Origin: Paraburkholderia sp. SOS3
GTDB lineage: Bacteria; Pseudomonadota; Gammaproteobacteria; Burkholderiales; Burkholderiaceae
Length of the DNA stretch: 64,000 nucleotides
Direction of reading: 5' to 3'
Assembly (NCBI RefSeq): GCF_001922345.1
Contig: NZ_CP018812.1
Span: 744,001-808,000, forward strand
Shown here: piece after piece, positions 44,613 through 55,021 of the stretch
How the letters are laid out: every line of letters begins with the position of its first letter
Numbering within the stretch: position 1 is the first letter of the stretch
Notes under the pieces: model-generated
Told to the model about the DNA's origin: nothing
What the model saw: only the letters and a program-made list of their open reading frames with translations
Databases searched by the model: none
Program-made: the position numbers and the translations under genes

Positions 44613-45728
44613 TTGATCAGGCTGTTTGTCTATGAGTATCTCACCGGCGGCGGTATCGACCCCGAACTCGCGGGCGAAAGCGGTCTTGCCGACCTGAGTG
44701 CGCTGATCGTCGAAGGCCGCGCGATGCGCGACGCGATCGTGCACGATGCGCGCGCGCTCGACAACGTCGAAGTGAGTTTCGCGAGTTCGCGATTCGAGGC
44801 CGCCGCGGCGTCGCGCAGTCCGCTGTCGCATTACTGCGCGGCGCCCGGCGAGCCGATGATGGAGTTTGTCGCGAGGGTCGCGCGGGCGCACGACTATGCG
44901 TGGATCGTGGCGCCGGAATGCGATGGGTTGATGTTGAAGCTCGCGGATGCGGTAGGCGAGAGCCGCTGGCTTGGGTGCACGAAGGAGGCGATCGGTATCG
45001 CGTCGAGCAAGCGCGCGACGGCGGCGTTGCTTGCGGCGAACGGGATTGCCGCGACGCCGGCGCTCGATCCGGGCGCGCTCGACGTCAATGCCTGGGCGGC
45101 GCATAGCAGCGGTGCGAACGGCGCAGCGGCCGGATGGGTCGTCAAACCCGACGATGGGGCGGGCGGCCTCGATACCTATCGTTACGACAATCTCGCCGAG
45201 GCGTGCGACGCCTATTGCGCACGCGTCGCCAACGGGCACCGGCCGGTGCTGCAGCAATGGGTGGACGGCGAGGCGTTGAGCCTGTCGCTGATCTGCGGCG
45301 CGCATGGTGCGCGGCTGATCAGCATCAATCGGCAGCGGATCGGTGTGGCCGATGCGGCGTCGGCGGGACATGCGGGGCGTGTCGTCGAGTTCGACGGCGT
45401 CGATATCGATCAGGTCGATCGCGATAGTCCGGAAGGGCGCTTGCTCGAGACGCTCGCGCAGAAGACCGCGGCGTTGGTGCCGGGGCTGCGCGGGTTCGTC
45501 GGCATCGACGTCGTTTGGCACCCGGGCCGTGGACCGGTTGTCATCGAGGTGAATCCGCGCGTGACGATGGCGTATGTCGGCTTGTCCGCGCGTCTCGGAC
45601 GCAATCTCGCGGCCGATGTGTTCGCCGCGCATGGTGTGCGTGGCGTTTTCGCGCCAGAGCCAAAGCCACAGCTGCAGCACGGCGCGGCCGGCACTGCGCC
45701 GCGTTTCGCCGGCAGGACGCAGCGATGA
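44613..45728 (+). CDS. ATP-grasp ligase of the H4MPT/methylofuran set (MfnD-like)
   Basis: A 371-residue ATP-grasp protein. The N-terminal block IRLFVYEYLTGGGID is typical of the ATP-grasp proteins found in H4MPT clusters. The ATP-binding core includes WVVKPDDGAGGLDTYRYDN, LQQWVDGEALSLSLI and the Mg-binding VVIEVNPRVTMAYVGLS. Homologous archaeal MfnD ligates tyramine to glutamate in methanofuran synthesis, and a similar ligation is inferred. The start is TTG at 44613 with CGGAGAG at 44600-44606. It overlaps the next gene by 4 bp. Confidence 0.87.
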   Translation: MIRLFVYEYLTGGGIDPELAGESGLADLSALIVEGRAMRDAIVHDARALDNVEVSFASSRFEAAAASRSPLSHYCAAPGEPMMEFVARVARAHDYAWIVAPECDGLMLKLADAVGESRWLGCTKEAIGIASSKRATAALLAANGIAATPALDPGALDVNAWAAHSSGANGAAAGWVVKPDDGAGGLDTYRYDNLAEACDAYCARVANGHRPVLQQWVDGEALSLSLICGAHGARLISINRQRIGVADAASAGHAGRVVEFDGVDIDQVDRDSPEGRLLETLAQKTAALVPGLRGFVGIDVVWHPGRGPVVIEVNPRVTMAYVGLSARLGRNLAADVFAAHGVRGVFAPEPKPQLQHGAAGTAPRFAGRTQR

Positions 45729-46963
45729 GCGGCTCGCGCGACGGCAATGGCGCGACCGATACGCCGCGCGCCGTGTTCGGCTGGGACGTCGGCGGCGCGC
45801 ACGTGAAAGTGTCGGTTGTCGATGCAGCGGGGGCGCTCGTCGATGTCGCGCAGTGGGCGTGTCCGCTATGGCAGGGACTCGTGCATCTCGAACGCGTGAT
45901 CGACGAGGTGTTTGCGCGCTGGCCCGCTGCGGGCGTGCCCCGTTCGCATCACGCGGTCACGATGACCGGCGAAATGGTCGATCTGTTTGCGGATCGTGAG
46001 CAAGGCGTGCTCGTGCTCGCACGGACACTTGCGGCGCGTTTGGGCGCTAACGCCCGGTTTTTTGCGGGCAAGCGCGGCTGGCTGCGTGACGAAGATGCAG
46101 TCGCGCAGTGGCGCGCGGTAGCGTCGGCAAACTGGCTCGCTACTTCACAGTGGGTCGCCACGCAGGTGCCGAACGCATTGCTGATCGACATCGGCAGTAC
46201 GACTACCGATATCGTGCCGATTGTCGATGGGCACGTGGCGGCGCGCGGGTCGAGCGACGCGGCGCGGCTTGTAACCGGCGAACTCGTTTATCAAGGTGTC
46301 GTGCGCACGCCGCTGTGTGGTATTGCGCATCGCATTGCATTTCGCGGCGCGACGACGGGTGTGATGAACGAATGGTTCGCGACGAGCGCAGACATTTACC
46401 GCTTGACCGGCGAGCTGTGGCCGCCGCACGACCAGCACGCGAGCGCGGACAACGGTCCCAAAAATATCGACGCGAGTTGCGAGCGGCTCGCGCGGATGAT
46501 CGGCCGCGACGCGGTCGATGCGAGCGTCGACGAATGGCGCGCCTTCGCGCAGACGTGGCGCCTCGAGCAGTTGCGCATGATCGGCGAAGGACTCGCGCAA
46601 GTGTGCGCGGCGCATCCGGCGCTGGCGGACGCGCCGCTGGTCGGCGCCGGATGCGGGCGATTTCTTGTCGTTGCGCTTGCATGCGAGACGGCGCGTGCTT
46701 ATGTGGATTTCAGCGAGCTTGTCCGTGACGCGACGCTTTCGAGCGCGCATACGGAAGCGCATCTGGACGACGGGGCGCACGCACCAGCGGATCCGGATGC
46801 GGACGTGCGTGCGCAGACGCACACGCCCTCGCATGAACCGAACGAATGGATTGCGACCTGCGCGCCAAGCGTCGCTGTTGCGTTGCTGACGGCGATGGGC
46901 GAGACGCGGCGTGACGGCGATTCGAAACATGCTGCTTGCGCCGAACCCGTGCGTGCGGTCTAG
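45725..46963 (+). CDS. Hydantoinase/oxoprolinase-family H4MPT-linked C1 protein (MfnF-like)
   Basis: A 412-residue ASKHA-fold protein of the group annotated as H4MPT-linked C1 transfer pathway proteins. Visible are the phosphate loops FGWDVGGAHVKVSVVDAAG and LLIDIGSTTTDIVPI, and the GAGCGRFL block. In archaea the homologue MfnF couples the aminomethylfuran phosphate to tyramine-glutamate; a matching role here is inferred. The ATG at 45725 is in an ATGA overlap with the ATP-grasp gene. The C-terminal quarter has an Asp/His-rich, poorly conserved insert. Confidence 0.87.
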   Translation: MSGSRDGNGATDTPRAVFGWDVGGAHVKVSVVDAAGALVDVAQWACPLWQGLVHLERVIDEVFARWPAAGVPRSHHAVTMTGEMVDLFADREQGVLVLARTLAARLGANARFFAGKRGWLRDEDAVAQWRAVASANWLATSQWVATQVPNALLIDIGSTTTDIVPIVDGHVAARGSSDAARLVTGELVYQGVVRTPLCGIAHRIAFRGATTGVMNEWFATSADIYRLTGELWPPHDQHASADNGPKNIDASCERLARMIGRDAVDASVDEWRAFAQTWRLEQLRMIGEGLAQVCAAHPALADAPLVGAGCGRFLVVALACETARAYVDFSELVRDATLSSAHTEAHLDDGAHAPADPDADVRAQTHTPSHEPNEWIATCAPSVAVALLTAMGETRRDGDSKHAACAEPVRAV

Positions 46964-47063
46964 GGGGAGCGTCGAACGAGACAAGCGACACATGCCGTAA
47001 CCATCCGGCCGCGGACGGCAAGCGCGGATGCCGGTGAAAGTCGGAACAGAGCGAGGAAAAGAC

Positions 47064-47654
47064 ATGTGGGTGGTGAAAATCGGGGGCAGCCTCAGTCACG
47101 ACCCGTCGCTGCGCGATTGGCTGACGCAGCTTTGGGAAGTCGGCGGCGGGCGCATCGTGATCGTGCCTGGGGGCGGCGATTTCGCGGATCGGGTCCGCGA
47201 CTATCAGAAGGAATGGCAGTTCGGCGATCTGGCGGCACATAACATGTGCCTGCTCGCGATGACGCAATACGCGCTGTTGATGCAGGGCGTTTTGCCGGAA
47301 CTCGTGCTCGCGACCAACGAGGACATGATCCGCCGCGCGTTGCGTAACGGCAAAGTCGCGGTGTGGATGCCGATCGGGCTGCTCACGGCGACGCCGAATG
47401 CGATGTCGAACTGGGAAACGACGTCGGATAGCCTGGCTGCGTGGCTGTCGACGTCGTTGAACGCGGAGCGGTTGATGGTGGTGAAGTCGTGCGACGTCGA
47501 TTCGGGGCGGCCGCTCGAAGTGCTGGCCTCCGAGGGGGTGCTCGATGCGCGGTTTGTCGACTATGTGAACGACGCGAATTATGTGGTGGAGCTGTTCAAC
47601 AAGCGGGATGTGGGGCTGATGCGCGAGCGGCTGTTGAATTCGCCCGCGGCTTAG
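47064..47654 (+). CDS. Amino acid kinase-fold protein of the H4MPT/methylofuran set (MfnE-like)
   Basis: A 196-residue amino acid kinase family protein. The N-terminal WVVKIGGSLSHDPSL, the glycine loop VIVPGGGDFADRVRD and VVKSCDVDSG are typical nucleotide and substrate loops. In archaea MfnE phosphorylates aminomethylfuran phosphate to the diphosphate; a similar step in methylofuran synthesis is inferred. The ATG at 47064 follows GAGGAAAA; the 12 additional residues from the earlier ATG do not fit the fold. It lies 100 bp after the previous gene. Confidence 0.87.
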   Translation: MWVVKIGGSLSHDPSLRDWLTQLWEVGGGRIVIVPGGGDFADRVRDYQKEWQFGDLAAHNMCLLAMTQYALLMQGVLPELVLATNEDMIRRALRNGKVAVWMPIGLLTATPNAMSNWETTSDSLAAWLSTSLNAERLMVVKSCDVDSGRPLEVLASEGVLDARFVDYVNDANYVVELFNKRDVGLMRERLLNSPAA

Positions 47655-47750
47655 CCAGTCGCGGACGCGTCCGGTTAAATCAGGTAAAGCAGGAATTTCC
47701 GGTTAACGTCGGCATGCGTAACATTAACCGGGCCGGCCAGTAGCGCGCCG

Positions 47751-48449
47751 TCAAGCGTACTGAACCTGCGCATGCCCATGTAGCGCATCGGCCCATTGCG
47801 CGACCCGCTGCGGATCGAGCCGCGCCGTCCGCCCACCCTCACATAGCGCAGTACGAAATCCCGCGACATCGGGCGAGTGCGCGCGAATCTTGTCTAGCTG
47901 GGGCCAGCCTAGCGAGCCTGCAAGTCCGACCATCGCGCCTTTCGCATGAATCGTATCGATGCAGGCGGCGAGCGCCGCCTCATCGACGCAATCAAACAGC
48001 GTACGGCCATTTTTCGCAGCCGTGTCGAATATTACGCCGGCAAAGCCGAGGATTGCCGCATGTTCGACGAGCTCGGGGTCGATGCCGTCATCGCACAGCA
48101 GCACTGGCAACACCGGCGCCGGCAGTCCCGCGAGATGCGTAAGACACGCATGCGCATGGGGCCCGGCGTTGACGCCGACCTTCACGTAATCGACACCGGC
48201 ATCGCCGATCTCGATCACGCGTGCTGCGATTGCGTCGAACGCGTCGGCCGGCATGTCGCCGATCGTCGCGCTGATCGGCTTGACCGGATAGCGTGCGCGC
48301 AATTCACGCGTGATGCGCGCGATTTTGTGGGTCGCGACACGACCGAGCGCGCCGCCGTGAGGTTCCTTCAGATCAATCAGTTCGGCTCCCGCTTCCGCGG
48401 CATCGAAAGCTTCTTCAGCCGAGCGGACGCTCGCTAGCAATGCAGTCAT
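47751..48449 (-). CDS. (5-formylfuran-3-yl)methyl phosphate synthase (MfnB-like)
   Basis: A 232-residue TIM-barrel enzyme of the MfnB family, which builds the furan ring of methanofuran-type coenzymes from two glyceraldehyde 3-phosphates. Blocks seen are MTALLASVRSAEEAFDAAEA, AELIDLKEPHGGALG with the catalytic Lys, ISATIGDMP, VDYVKVGV and GLAGSLGWPQLDKIR. The ATG at 48449 is the family start; the longer frame is not used. It converges on the kinase gene. It is probably transcribed from the DUF447/pqqA side, with a palindrome at 48480 just upstream. Confidence 0.92.
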   Translation of the reverse strand: MTALLASVRSAEEAFDAAEAGAELIDLKEPHGGALGRVATHKIARITRELRARYPVKPISATIGDMPADAFDAIAARVIEIGDAGVDYVKVGVNAGPHAHACLTHLAGLPAPVLPVLLCDDGIDPELVEHAAILGFAGVIFDTAAKNGRTLFDCVDEAALAACIDTIHAKGAMVGLAGSLGWPQLDKIRAHSPDVAGFRTALCEGGRTARLDPQRVAQWADALHGHAQVQYA

Positions 48450-48479
48450 CGACGTCTCCGAAACGTTGCGTGCAAATGA

Positions 48480-48498
48480 TTGGCGAATGTTTCCTGAA
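48480..48498. promoter_or_regulatory. Third 8-3-8 palindrome-like element upstream of the MfnB-like gene
   Basis: TTGGCGAA-TGT-TTCCTGAA has a right arm identical to the perfect palindrome at 32768-32786 and a left arm matching it at 5 of 8 positions. It lies 31 bp before the MfnB-like start in a 125-bp gap. It is weak evidence alone but has the same spacing as the other two elements. Confidence 0.3.
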
Positions 48499-48574
48499 CA
48501 AGGTAGCAGCGGATCTTTGCTACATGACGCAGTGCCGCATTCGACGTGCCGCGCCGCAATATCTAACCATCGTC

Positions 48575-49192
48575 TCAGCGCGCTTCGTGCATGGCGTGCG
48601 GTGCATGATCGGGCGAACCGCCGGTTTTCGATGCGGCGCTCGCTCGATAGCGCTCGATAGCCGCGAGAATCCAGGACCATGCGGTCTGCTCGTCCGGCCC
48701 GGCGGTCTTGTCGATCGCAATCTGCAGATAGGCGATCTCGCGATCGACCTTGTCGGCCGGCAGCATGAACAGACGGCTTACAAGAATCGCGCCTTCCACC
48801 ACCGCCGCCTGCGCGCGATTGAAACCGCCGAACGGCGCATGCGTTTCCGCGTGCACGCAGCGCATTTTCAGCGTCGGCCGCTGCGCATCGTCGAGTGTCT
48901 CGGCAAGTGTCAGTTCGGTATGGGCGAGCGACTGTGCCAGTCGTACGGATGGCACCTGACTCGCGCTCACGGTCGGCCATTCGCGTTGCGTGCCGGTAAC
49001 GCAGCCTGCAAAGATCCTGACGTCGGTCGTGAAATTGACCACTGCAGATTGGCTGGCGACGATATTGTCGAGCGTGGCCGAAGGCCGAAACGGTGCGAGG
49101 ATCGCGAGGCCGTGTTCAAAGCGCACGCCCATCGGCGCAACGTGTACGGTGCCGTCGCGTGCCGCGGTCGTGATGATCGTTTCGTGAATCAT
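48575..49192 (-). CDS. DUF447 family protein of the H4MPT set
   Basis: A 205-residue protein of the DUF447 family (IHETIITTAARDGTVHVAPM, VNFTTDVRIFAGCVTG, CVHAETHAPFGGFNRAQAAV, AILVSRLFML), with a split-barrel flavin-binding-like N-terminal half. It recurs in H4MPT gene clusters, and its reaction is not established as far as I know; a redox step in dephospho-H4MPT or methylofuran synthesis is possible. The ATG at 49192 gives the conserved MIHETII start. It lies between pqqA (155 bp upstream) and the MfnB-like gene (125 bp downstream). Confidence 0.87.
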   Translation of the reverse strand: MIHETIITTAARDGTVHVAPMGVRFEHGLAILAPFRPSATLDNIVASQSAVVNFTTDVRIFAGCVTGTQREWPTVSASQVPSVRLAQSLAHTELTLAETLDDAQRPTLKMRCVHAETHAPFGGFNRAQAAVVEGAILVSRLFMLPADKVDREIAYLQIAIDKTAGPDEQTAWSWILAAIERYRASAASKTGGSPDHAPHAMHEAR

Positions 49193-49305
49193 GGCGAACA
49201 AGGCTGGTGGTGCGACGCGCGATACACCGACGCTCTGCTAGTGAAAAAACGCTGAAAAAGCGGAATAAACGCGAGTGCGGTAATACGGATGAACCGGAGC
49301 AGGGA

Positions 49306-49335
49306 GTGCGGGACCGCCCGAAGGAAGCCCCGCAC
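49306..49335 (-). terminator. Stem-loop just downstream of pqqA
   Basis: GTGCGGG and CCCGCAC form 7-bp arms around a 16-nt GC-rich loop that can itself pair further. It begins 11 bp after the pqqA stop on the minus strand. There is no clear U-run, so it may act as an attenuator or mRNA stabiliser that yields a short abundant pqqA transcript and a weaker read-through into DUF447. Confidence 0.5.
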
Positions 49336-49346
49336 GTTCGGCGTTT

Positions 49347-49421
49347 TTAGCGGGTCGCGATGTACATCGTGACTTCGAAGCCAAAACGCATGTCCGTGTA
49401 GCTTGGGGTTGTCCACTGCAT
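49347..49421 (-). CDS. pqqA: PQQ precursor peptide PqqA
   Basis: A 24-residue ribosomal precursor of PQQ. It reads [13 protein letters not shown] then [11 protein letters not shown] on the minus strand. Glu16 and Tyr20 in the EVTMY core are the residues PqqE cross-links. A strong ribosome site AAGGAGG ends 7 bp before the ATG. It is separated from pqqBCDE by about 11.5 kb, unlike the usual pqqABCDE order, and is the first gene after the divergent region shared with cbbL. It is the only pqqA seen in the window; a second copy elsewhere cannot be excluded. Confidence 0.97.
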   Translation of the reverse strand: MQWTTPSYTDMRFGFEVTMYIATR

Positions 49422-51270
<1,849 letters not shown>

Positions 51271-51286
51271 GCCTGATCCGACCGAC

Positions 51287-51302
51287 CGTTGCGCGCGCAA
51301 CG
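51287..51302 (+). repeat. Perfect 16-bp palindrome between cbbL and cbbS
   Basis: CGTTGCGCGCGCAACG is self-complementary. It lies in the 79-bp gap between the RuBisCO genes. As RNA it could form only a small hairpin, perhaps protecting the cbbL message; it could also be chance in GC-rich DNA. Confidence 0.5.
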
Positions 51303-51349
51303 AGTGCGCAAGGTTCCGATCATTGCGTTCTGCAAAAAGGGGTACCGCC

Positions 51350-51808
51350 ATGCGTATCACGCAAGGGACGTTTTCTTTTTTACCCGATCTGACCGACGAT
51401 GAAATCCGCCTGCAAATCGACTATGCGCTGGCTCAAGGCTGGGCGTGTTCGGTCGAATACACCGATAACCCGCATCCGCGCAACACATACTGGGAGATGT
51501 GGGGGCTGCCGATGTTCGATCTGCGCGATGCGGCGGGTGTCATGCAGGAAGTGAGCGCGTGCCGCGACGCGCATCCGCAGCACTACATCAAGGTCAATGC
51601 GTTCGATTCGGTGCGTGGCTTCGAAACGATGCGGCTGTCCTTTATCGTGAACCGGCCCGACGACGAAGCGACGTACTCGCTCGAGCGCCAGGAAAACGAG
51701 GGACGTGTGCAGCGATATGCATTGAGGCGTCGCGCCGGCGATGCGCAAAGCGAGGCGCAAAGAGAATCGCGCCAAAGCACGCAGGCCGACGCCGCGCGAG
51801 GCTGGTGA
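51350..51808 (+). CDS. cbbS: RuBisCO small subunit, red-like form I
   Basis: A 152-residue small chain that caps the L8 core. The N-terminal [19 protein letters not shown] is characteristic of red-type small subunits, followed by [20 protein letters not shown] and the C-terminal hairpin region ([18 protein letters not shown]). The last 20 residues (Gln, Ser and Ala rich) are a longer tail than usual. The ATG at 51350 is the family start. It lies 79 bp after cbbL and 56 bp before cbbX. Confidence 0.97.
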   Translation: MRITQGTFSFLPDLTDDEIRLQIDYALAQGWACSVEYTDNPHPRNTYWEMWGLPMFDLRDAAGVMQEVSACRDAHPQHYIKVNAFDSVRGFETMRLSFIVNRPDDEATYSLERQENEGRVQRYALRRRAGDAQSEAQRESRQSTQADAARGW

Positions 51809-51864
51809 TTTGCCCCGGCTCAGCACGCGGCCCCCGTAGGGATTCCATCGAAACGGAGACGACC

Positions 51865-52893
51865 ATGACTGCCGATACGCTTGAATTGCCGGCGCGCCGC
51901 GAGGCGCTGTCGCAACATTCGTCGCATCCCCCCGCCGAAACGGCGCTCGACGGACCGCATGTGAACCTGCTCGCGTTATATCGCGAATCGGGCATCGCGG
52001 GTGTGCTGACCGAACTCGATCGCGATCTCGTCGGTCTCGCGCCGGTAAAGACGCGCATTCGCGAGATTGCCGCGCAATTGCTCGTCGAACGCGCGCGCGC
52101 GACGCTCGGCATCGCGACTGGCGCGCCTACACTGCATATGTGCTTTTCCGGCAACCCCGGCACAGGCAAGACGACGGTCGCGATGCGCATGGCCGATGTG
52201 CTGCACCGGCTTGGCTATATCCGGCGCAACCATCTGGTGTCCGTCACGCGCGACGACCTGGTGGGCCAGTACATTGGCCATACCGCGCCCAAAACGCGTG
52301 ACGTACTGAAGCGCGCGATGGGCGGCGTGCTGTTTATCGACGAAGCGTACTACCTGTATCGCCCCGAGAACGAGCGCGACTATGGGCAGGAGTCGATCGA
52401 GATTCTGCTGCAAGCGATGGAGAACCAGCGCGACGATCTCGTGGTGATTCTCGCCGGCTACGCATCGCGAATGGACACGTTTTTTCAGAGCAATCCCGGC
52501 TTTCGCTCGCGGATCGCGCATCACATCACCTTCCCCGACTACGGACCCGAAGAACTGCTGGCGATTGCCGAGCGCATGCTCGACACGATGCACTACCGCT
52601 TCGATTGCGATTCGCGTCGTTCGTTCGAAGATTATCTGGACCGCCGCATCAGACAGCCGAATTTTGCGAATGCACGTTCGGTACGCAATGCGATTGACCG
52701 CGCGCGGCTGCGTCAGGCGAATCGCCTGTTTGCCGCCGCGCTCGATGGCGCACAACCCGCCGACCCTGCGGCGCTGACGCTGATTACAGCGGGCGACATT
52801 CGCGCAAGCCGCGTGTTCGACAGGCTCACGCCCGGCCCGCAACATGGAAGTGCAACCGACAGCGCCGCGATCGATAAAGCGACGGCGTGCTGA
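51865..52893 (+). CDS. cbbX: Red-type RuBisCO activase CbbX
   Basis: A 342-residue AAA+ ATPase that pulls the large-subunit C-terminus to remove inhibitory sugar phosphates from RuBisCO. Walker [10 protein letters not shown] is at 96-104, Walker B is [12 protein letters not shown], sensor 1 is [11 protein letters not shown], and the arginine finger region is [10 protein letters not shown]. The first 35 residues are an extension. Start 51865 follows CGGAGACG. Its presence agrees with red-type form I RuBisCO. Confidence 0.97.
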   Translation: MTADTLELPARREALSQHSSHPPAETALDGPHVNLLALYRESGIAGVLTELDRDLVGLAPVKTRIREIAAQLLVERARATLGIATGAPTLHMCFSGNPGTGKTTVAMRMADVLHRLGYIRRNHLVSVTRDDLVGQYIGHTAPKTRDVLKRAMGGVLFIDEAYYLYRPENERDYGQESIEILLQAMENQRDDLVVILAGYASRMDTFFQSNPGFRSRIAHHITFPDYGPEELLAIAERMLDTMHYRFDCDSRRSFEDYLDRRIRQPNFANARSVRNAIDRARLRQANRLFAAALDGAQPADPAALTLITAGDIRASRVFDRLTPGPQHGSATDSAAIDKATAC

Positions 52894-52903
52894 GGAGCGT
52901 GAG

Positions 52904-54022
52904 ATGCGAGACGGACGAACGACACTCTCGAAGTTCCTGATCGACGCACTCGACAGGCAATGTCCGCCGCGGCGCACGAGCGGTTTGTCGGCGTTGCTGA
53001 TCGACGTCGCGGCATCGATCAAGACGATTGCCGCGACGCTTACGCGCGGCGCGCTCGACGGCAATTACGGATCGGCGCGCTCGGCGAACGTGCACGGCGA
53101 AGAGCAGAAGAAGCTCGACGTGCTGACCAACGATATCTTTCTGCAACATTGCGAATGGGACGGTTTACTTGCGGGCATGGTGTCCGAAGAGATCGAGCAG
53201 GTTTATCAGATACCGCCGGGCTATCCGCGCGGCGAGTATCTGCTCGCCTTCGATCCGCTCGACGGTTCGTCGAATATCGATATCAACGGCGCGGTGGGTT
53301 CGATCTTTTCGGTGTTACGCGCGCCGCCGCAGGACGCGGCCCATGCAAACGGGAACGCAAAGGCGGCTGACCGTAGCGCGTTTCTGAGGCCGGGCCATGA
53401 GCAGGTGGCAGCCGGTTATGCGATCTATGGCCCGGCGACGATGCTCGTGCTGTCGATCGGCAACGGCACGCATGGCTTCACGCTCGAGCGGGACGTCGGC
53501 AACTTCGTGCTGACGCATTCGGACATTCGCATTCCGGAAGACACGAGTGAGTTTGCGATCAATGCGTCGAACGAACGCTTCTGGGAGCCGCCAATACGTC
53601 GCTATGTGCAGGAATGCAAGGACGGCAAGAGCGGTTGCCGCGAACGCGACTTCAATATGCGGTGGATTGCGGCGATGGTGGCCGAGGCGCATCGCATTCT
53701 GATGCGTGGCGGCGTGTTTATGTATCCGCGCGATTTCCGCTCGGCGCGCACGACGCAGGGCCGTTTGCGTCTGCTGTACGAGGCGAACCCGATGAGCTTT
53801 CTGATCGAACAGGCGGGCGGCGCGGCGATCACCGGGCGCGAGCGCATTCTCGACGTTGTACCTAAAGACCTGCACGAGTGCGTGCCGGTGATACTCGGTT
53901 CGAAGAACGAGGTGACGCGCATTGGCCGCTATCACCGCGAGCACGACCTCGGTATCGATCGGCCGTTTTCGTCGCCGCTCTTCAGGGAGCGGTCGTTGTT
54001 TCTGCCTGAAGCGCCGGCATAA
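52904..54022 (+). CDS. cbbF: Fructose-1,6-bisphosphatase, class I
   Basis: A 372-residue class I fructose bisphosphatase of the Calvin cycle. The metal and phosphate site [16 protein letters not shown] is intact, as are MVSEEIEQ, the GTHGFTLE segment and the RIGSKNEV-like end ([15 protein letters not shown]). An insert of about 15 residues, rich in Ala and Asn ([12 protein letters not shown]), follows the ANTI-like loop. The ATG at 52904 follows GAGGAGCG and lies 10 bp after cbbX. The clustered copy presumably serves CO2 fixation, separate from the gluconeogenic enzyme. Confidence 0.96.
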   Translation: MRDGRTTLSKFLIDALDRQCPPRRTSGLSALLIDVAASIKTIAATLTRGALDGNYGSARSANVHGEEQKKLDVLTNDIFLQHCEWDGLLAGMVSEEIEQVYQIPPGYPRGEYLLAFDPLDGSSNIDINGAVGSIFSVLRAPPQDAAHANGNAKAADRSAFLRPGHEQVAAGYAIYGPATMLVLSIGNGTHGFTLERDVGNFVLTHSDIRIPEDTSEFAINASNERFWEPPIRRYVQECKDGKSGCRERDFNMRWIAAMVAEAHRILMRGGVFMYPRDFRSARTTQGRLRLLYEANPMSFLIEQAGGAAITGRERILDVVPKDLHECVPVILGSKNEVTRIGRYHREHDLGIDRPFSSPLFRERSLFLPEAPA

Positions 54023-54090
54023 AGCGTGCATTGACGGGACCCGCGTATCGACGATGTTTACCGTGCCGATTAGCGAATGGGAGAGCGCGT

Positions 54091-54963
54091 ATGTCAGTCA
54101 AGCACCCGATTATCGCGGTGACCGGATCGAGCGGAGCCGGTACGACCACCGTCATGAAGAGTTTTCAACACATTTTCAGGCGTGAAAAGATCAATGCGCA
54201 GATTGTCGAAGGCGATGCGTTCCACCGCTATGACAGGCTTGGCATGCGCGACGCGCTGAAGCAGGCCGAGCGCGACGGTGTGCATAACTTCAGCCACTTC
54301 GGGCCCGATGCGAATATGCTCGAAGAACTCGAGCAACTGTTTGCAAGCTATGGGAAGTCGGGTTCAGGCAAATTTCGACGCTATGTGCACGACGAAACGG
54401 ATGCGGCGAAGTTCAAACTGCCATCCGGCACGTTCACACCGTGGGAAGACATCGACTCGGGCACCGATATGCTGTTCTACGAAGGACTGCACGGCGCGGT
54501 GGTGACGGATAGCGTGGATATCGCGCAGCATGCGGATCTGCTCGTGGGCGTGGTGCCGATCATTAACCTCGAGTGGATACAGAAGCTGCATCGAGATCAG
54601 AACATGCGCGGCTATTCGCATGGGGCGATCGTCGATACGATTCTGCGGCGCATGCCGGACTATGTGAACTACATCTGCCCGCAGTTTTCACGTACCCATG
54701 TGAACTTTCAACGCGTGCCGACGGTGGATACGTCAAATCCATTTACGGCAAGGGAGATTCCGCAGCCGGATGAGAGTTTCGTGGTGATCCGTTTTGCACG
54801 GCCCAAAGGCATCGACTTCCCGTATTTGCTCACCATGCTGCACGATTCGTTTATGTCGAGGCCGAATGTGATTGTGGTGCCTGGCGGCAAGATGGGGCTT
54901 GCGATGCAGCTGATTTTTACGCCGATGATCCTGCAATTGAGGGATCGGTGTGCGCGGGCTTGA
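54091..54963 (+). CDS. cbbP: Phosphoribulokinase
   Basis: A 290-residue proteobacterial (class I) phosphoribulokinase that makes ribulose-1,5-bisphosphate. The P-loop GSSGAGTTTV is at 12-21, followed by VEGDAFHRYDR, NFSHFGPDAN, FYEGLHGAVV and PDYVNYICPQFSRTHVNFQR. Start 54091 (MSVKHPIIAVTG) is the family start; GGGAGAG precedes it. It is the last gene of the operon in this window, with no transketolase or aldolase genes following; cbbF is 68 bp upstream. Confidence 0.97.
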   Translation: MSVKHPIIAVTGSSGAGTTTVMKSFQHIFRREKINAQIVEGDAFHRYDRLGMRDALKQAERDGVHNFSHFGPDANMLEELEQLFASYGKSGSGKFRRYVHDETDAAKFKLPSGTFTPWEDIDSGTDMLFYEGLHGAVVTDSVDIAQHADLLVGVVPIINLEWIQKLHRDQNMRGYSHGAIVDTILRRMPDYVNYICPQFSRTHVNFQRVPTVDTSNPFTAREIPQPDESFVVIRFARPKGIDFPYLLTMLHDSFMSRPNVIVVPGGKMGLAMQLIFTPMILQLRDRCARA

Positions 54964-55021
54964 GGTTGTGCTGGATAGAGGACGAGCGTCGCGATAACCG
55001 GGCACCGCGGCGCTGATCCAG

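Noticed and set aside
51287..51302. A terminator between cbbL and cbbS
   Set aside because: The 16-bp palindrome has no loop space or U-run, and the two subunits must be co-expressed, so I listed it only as a repeat.
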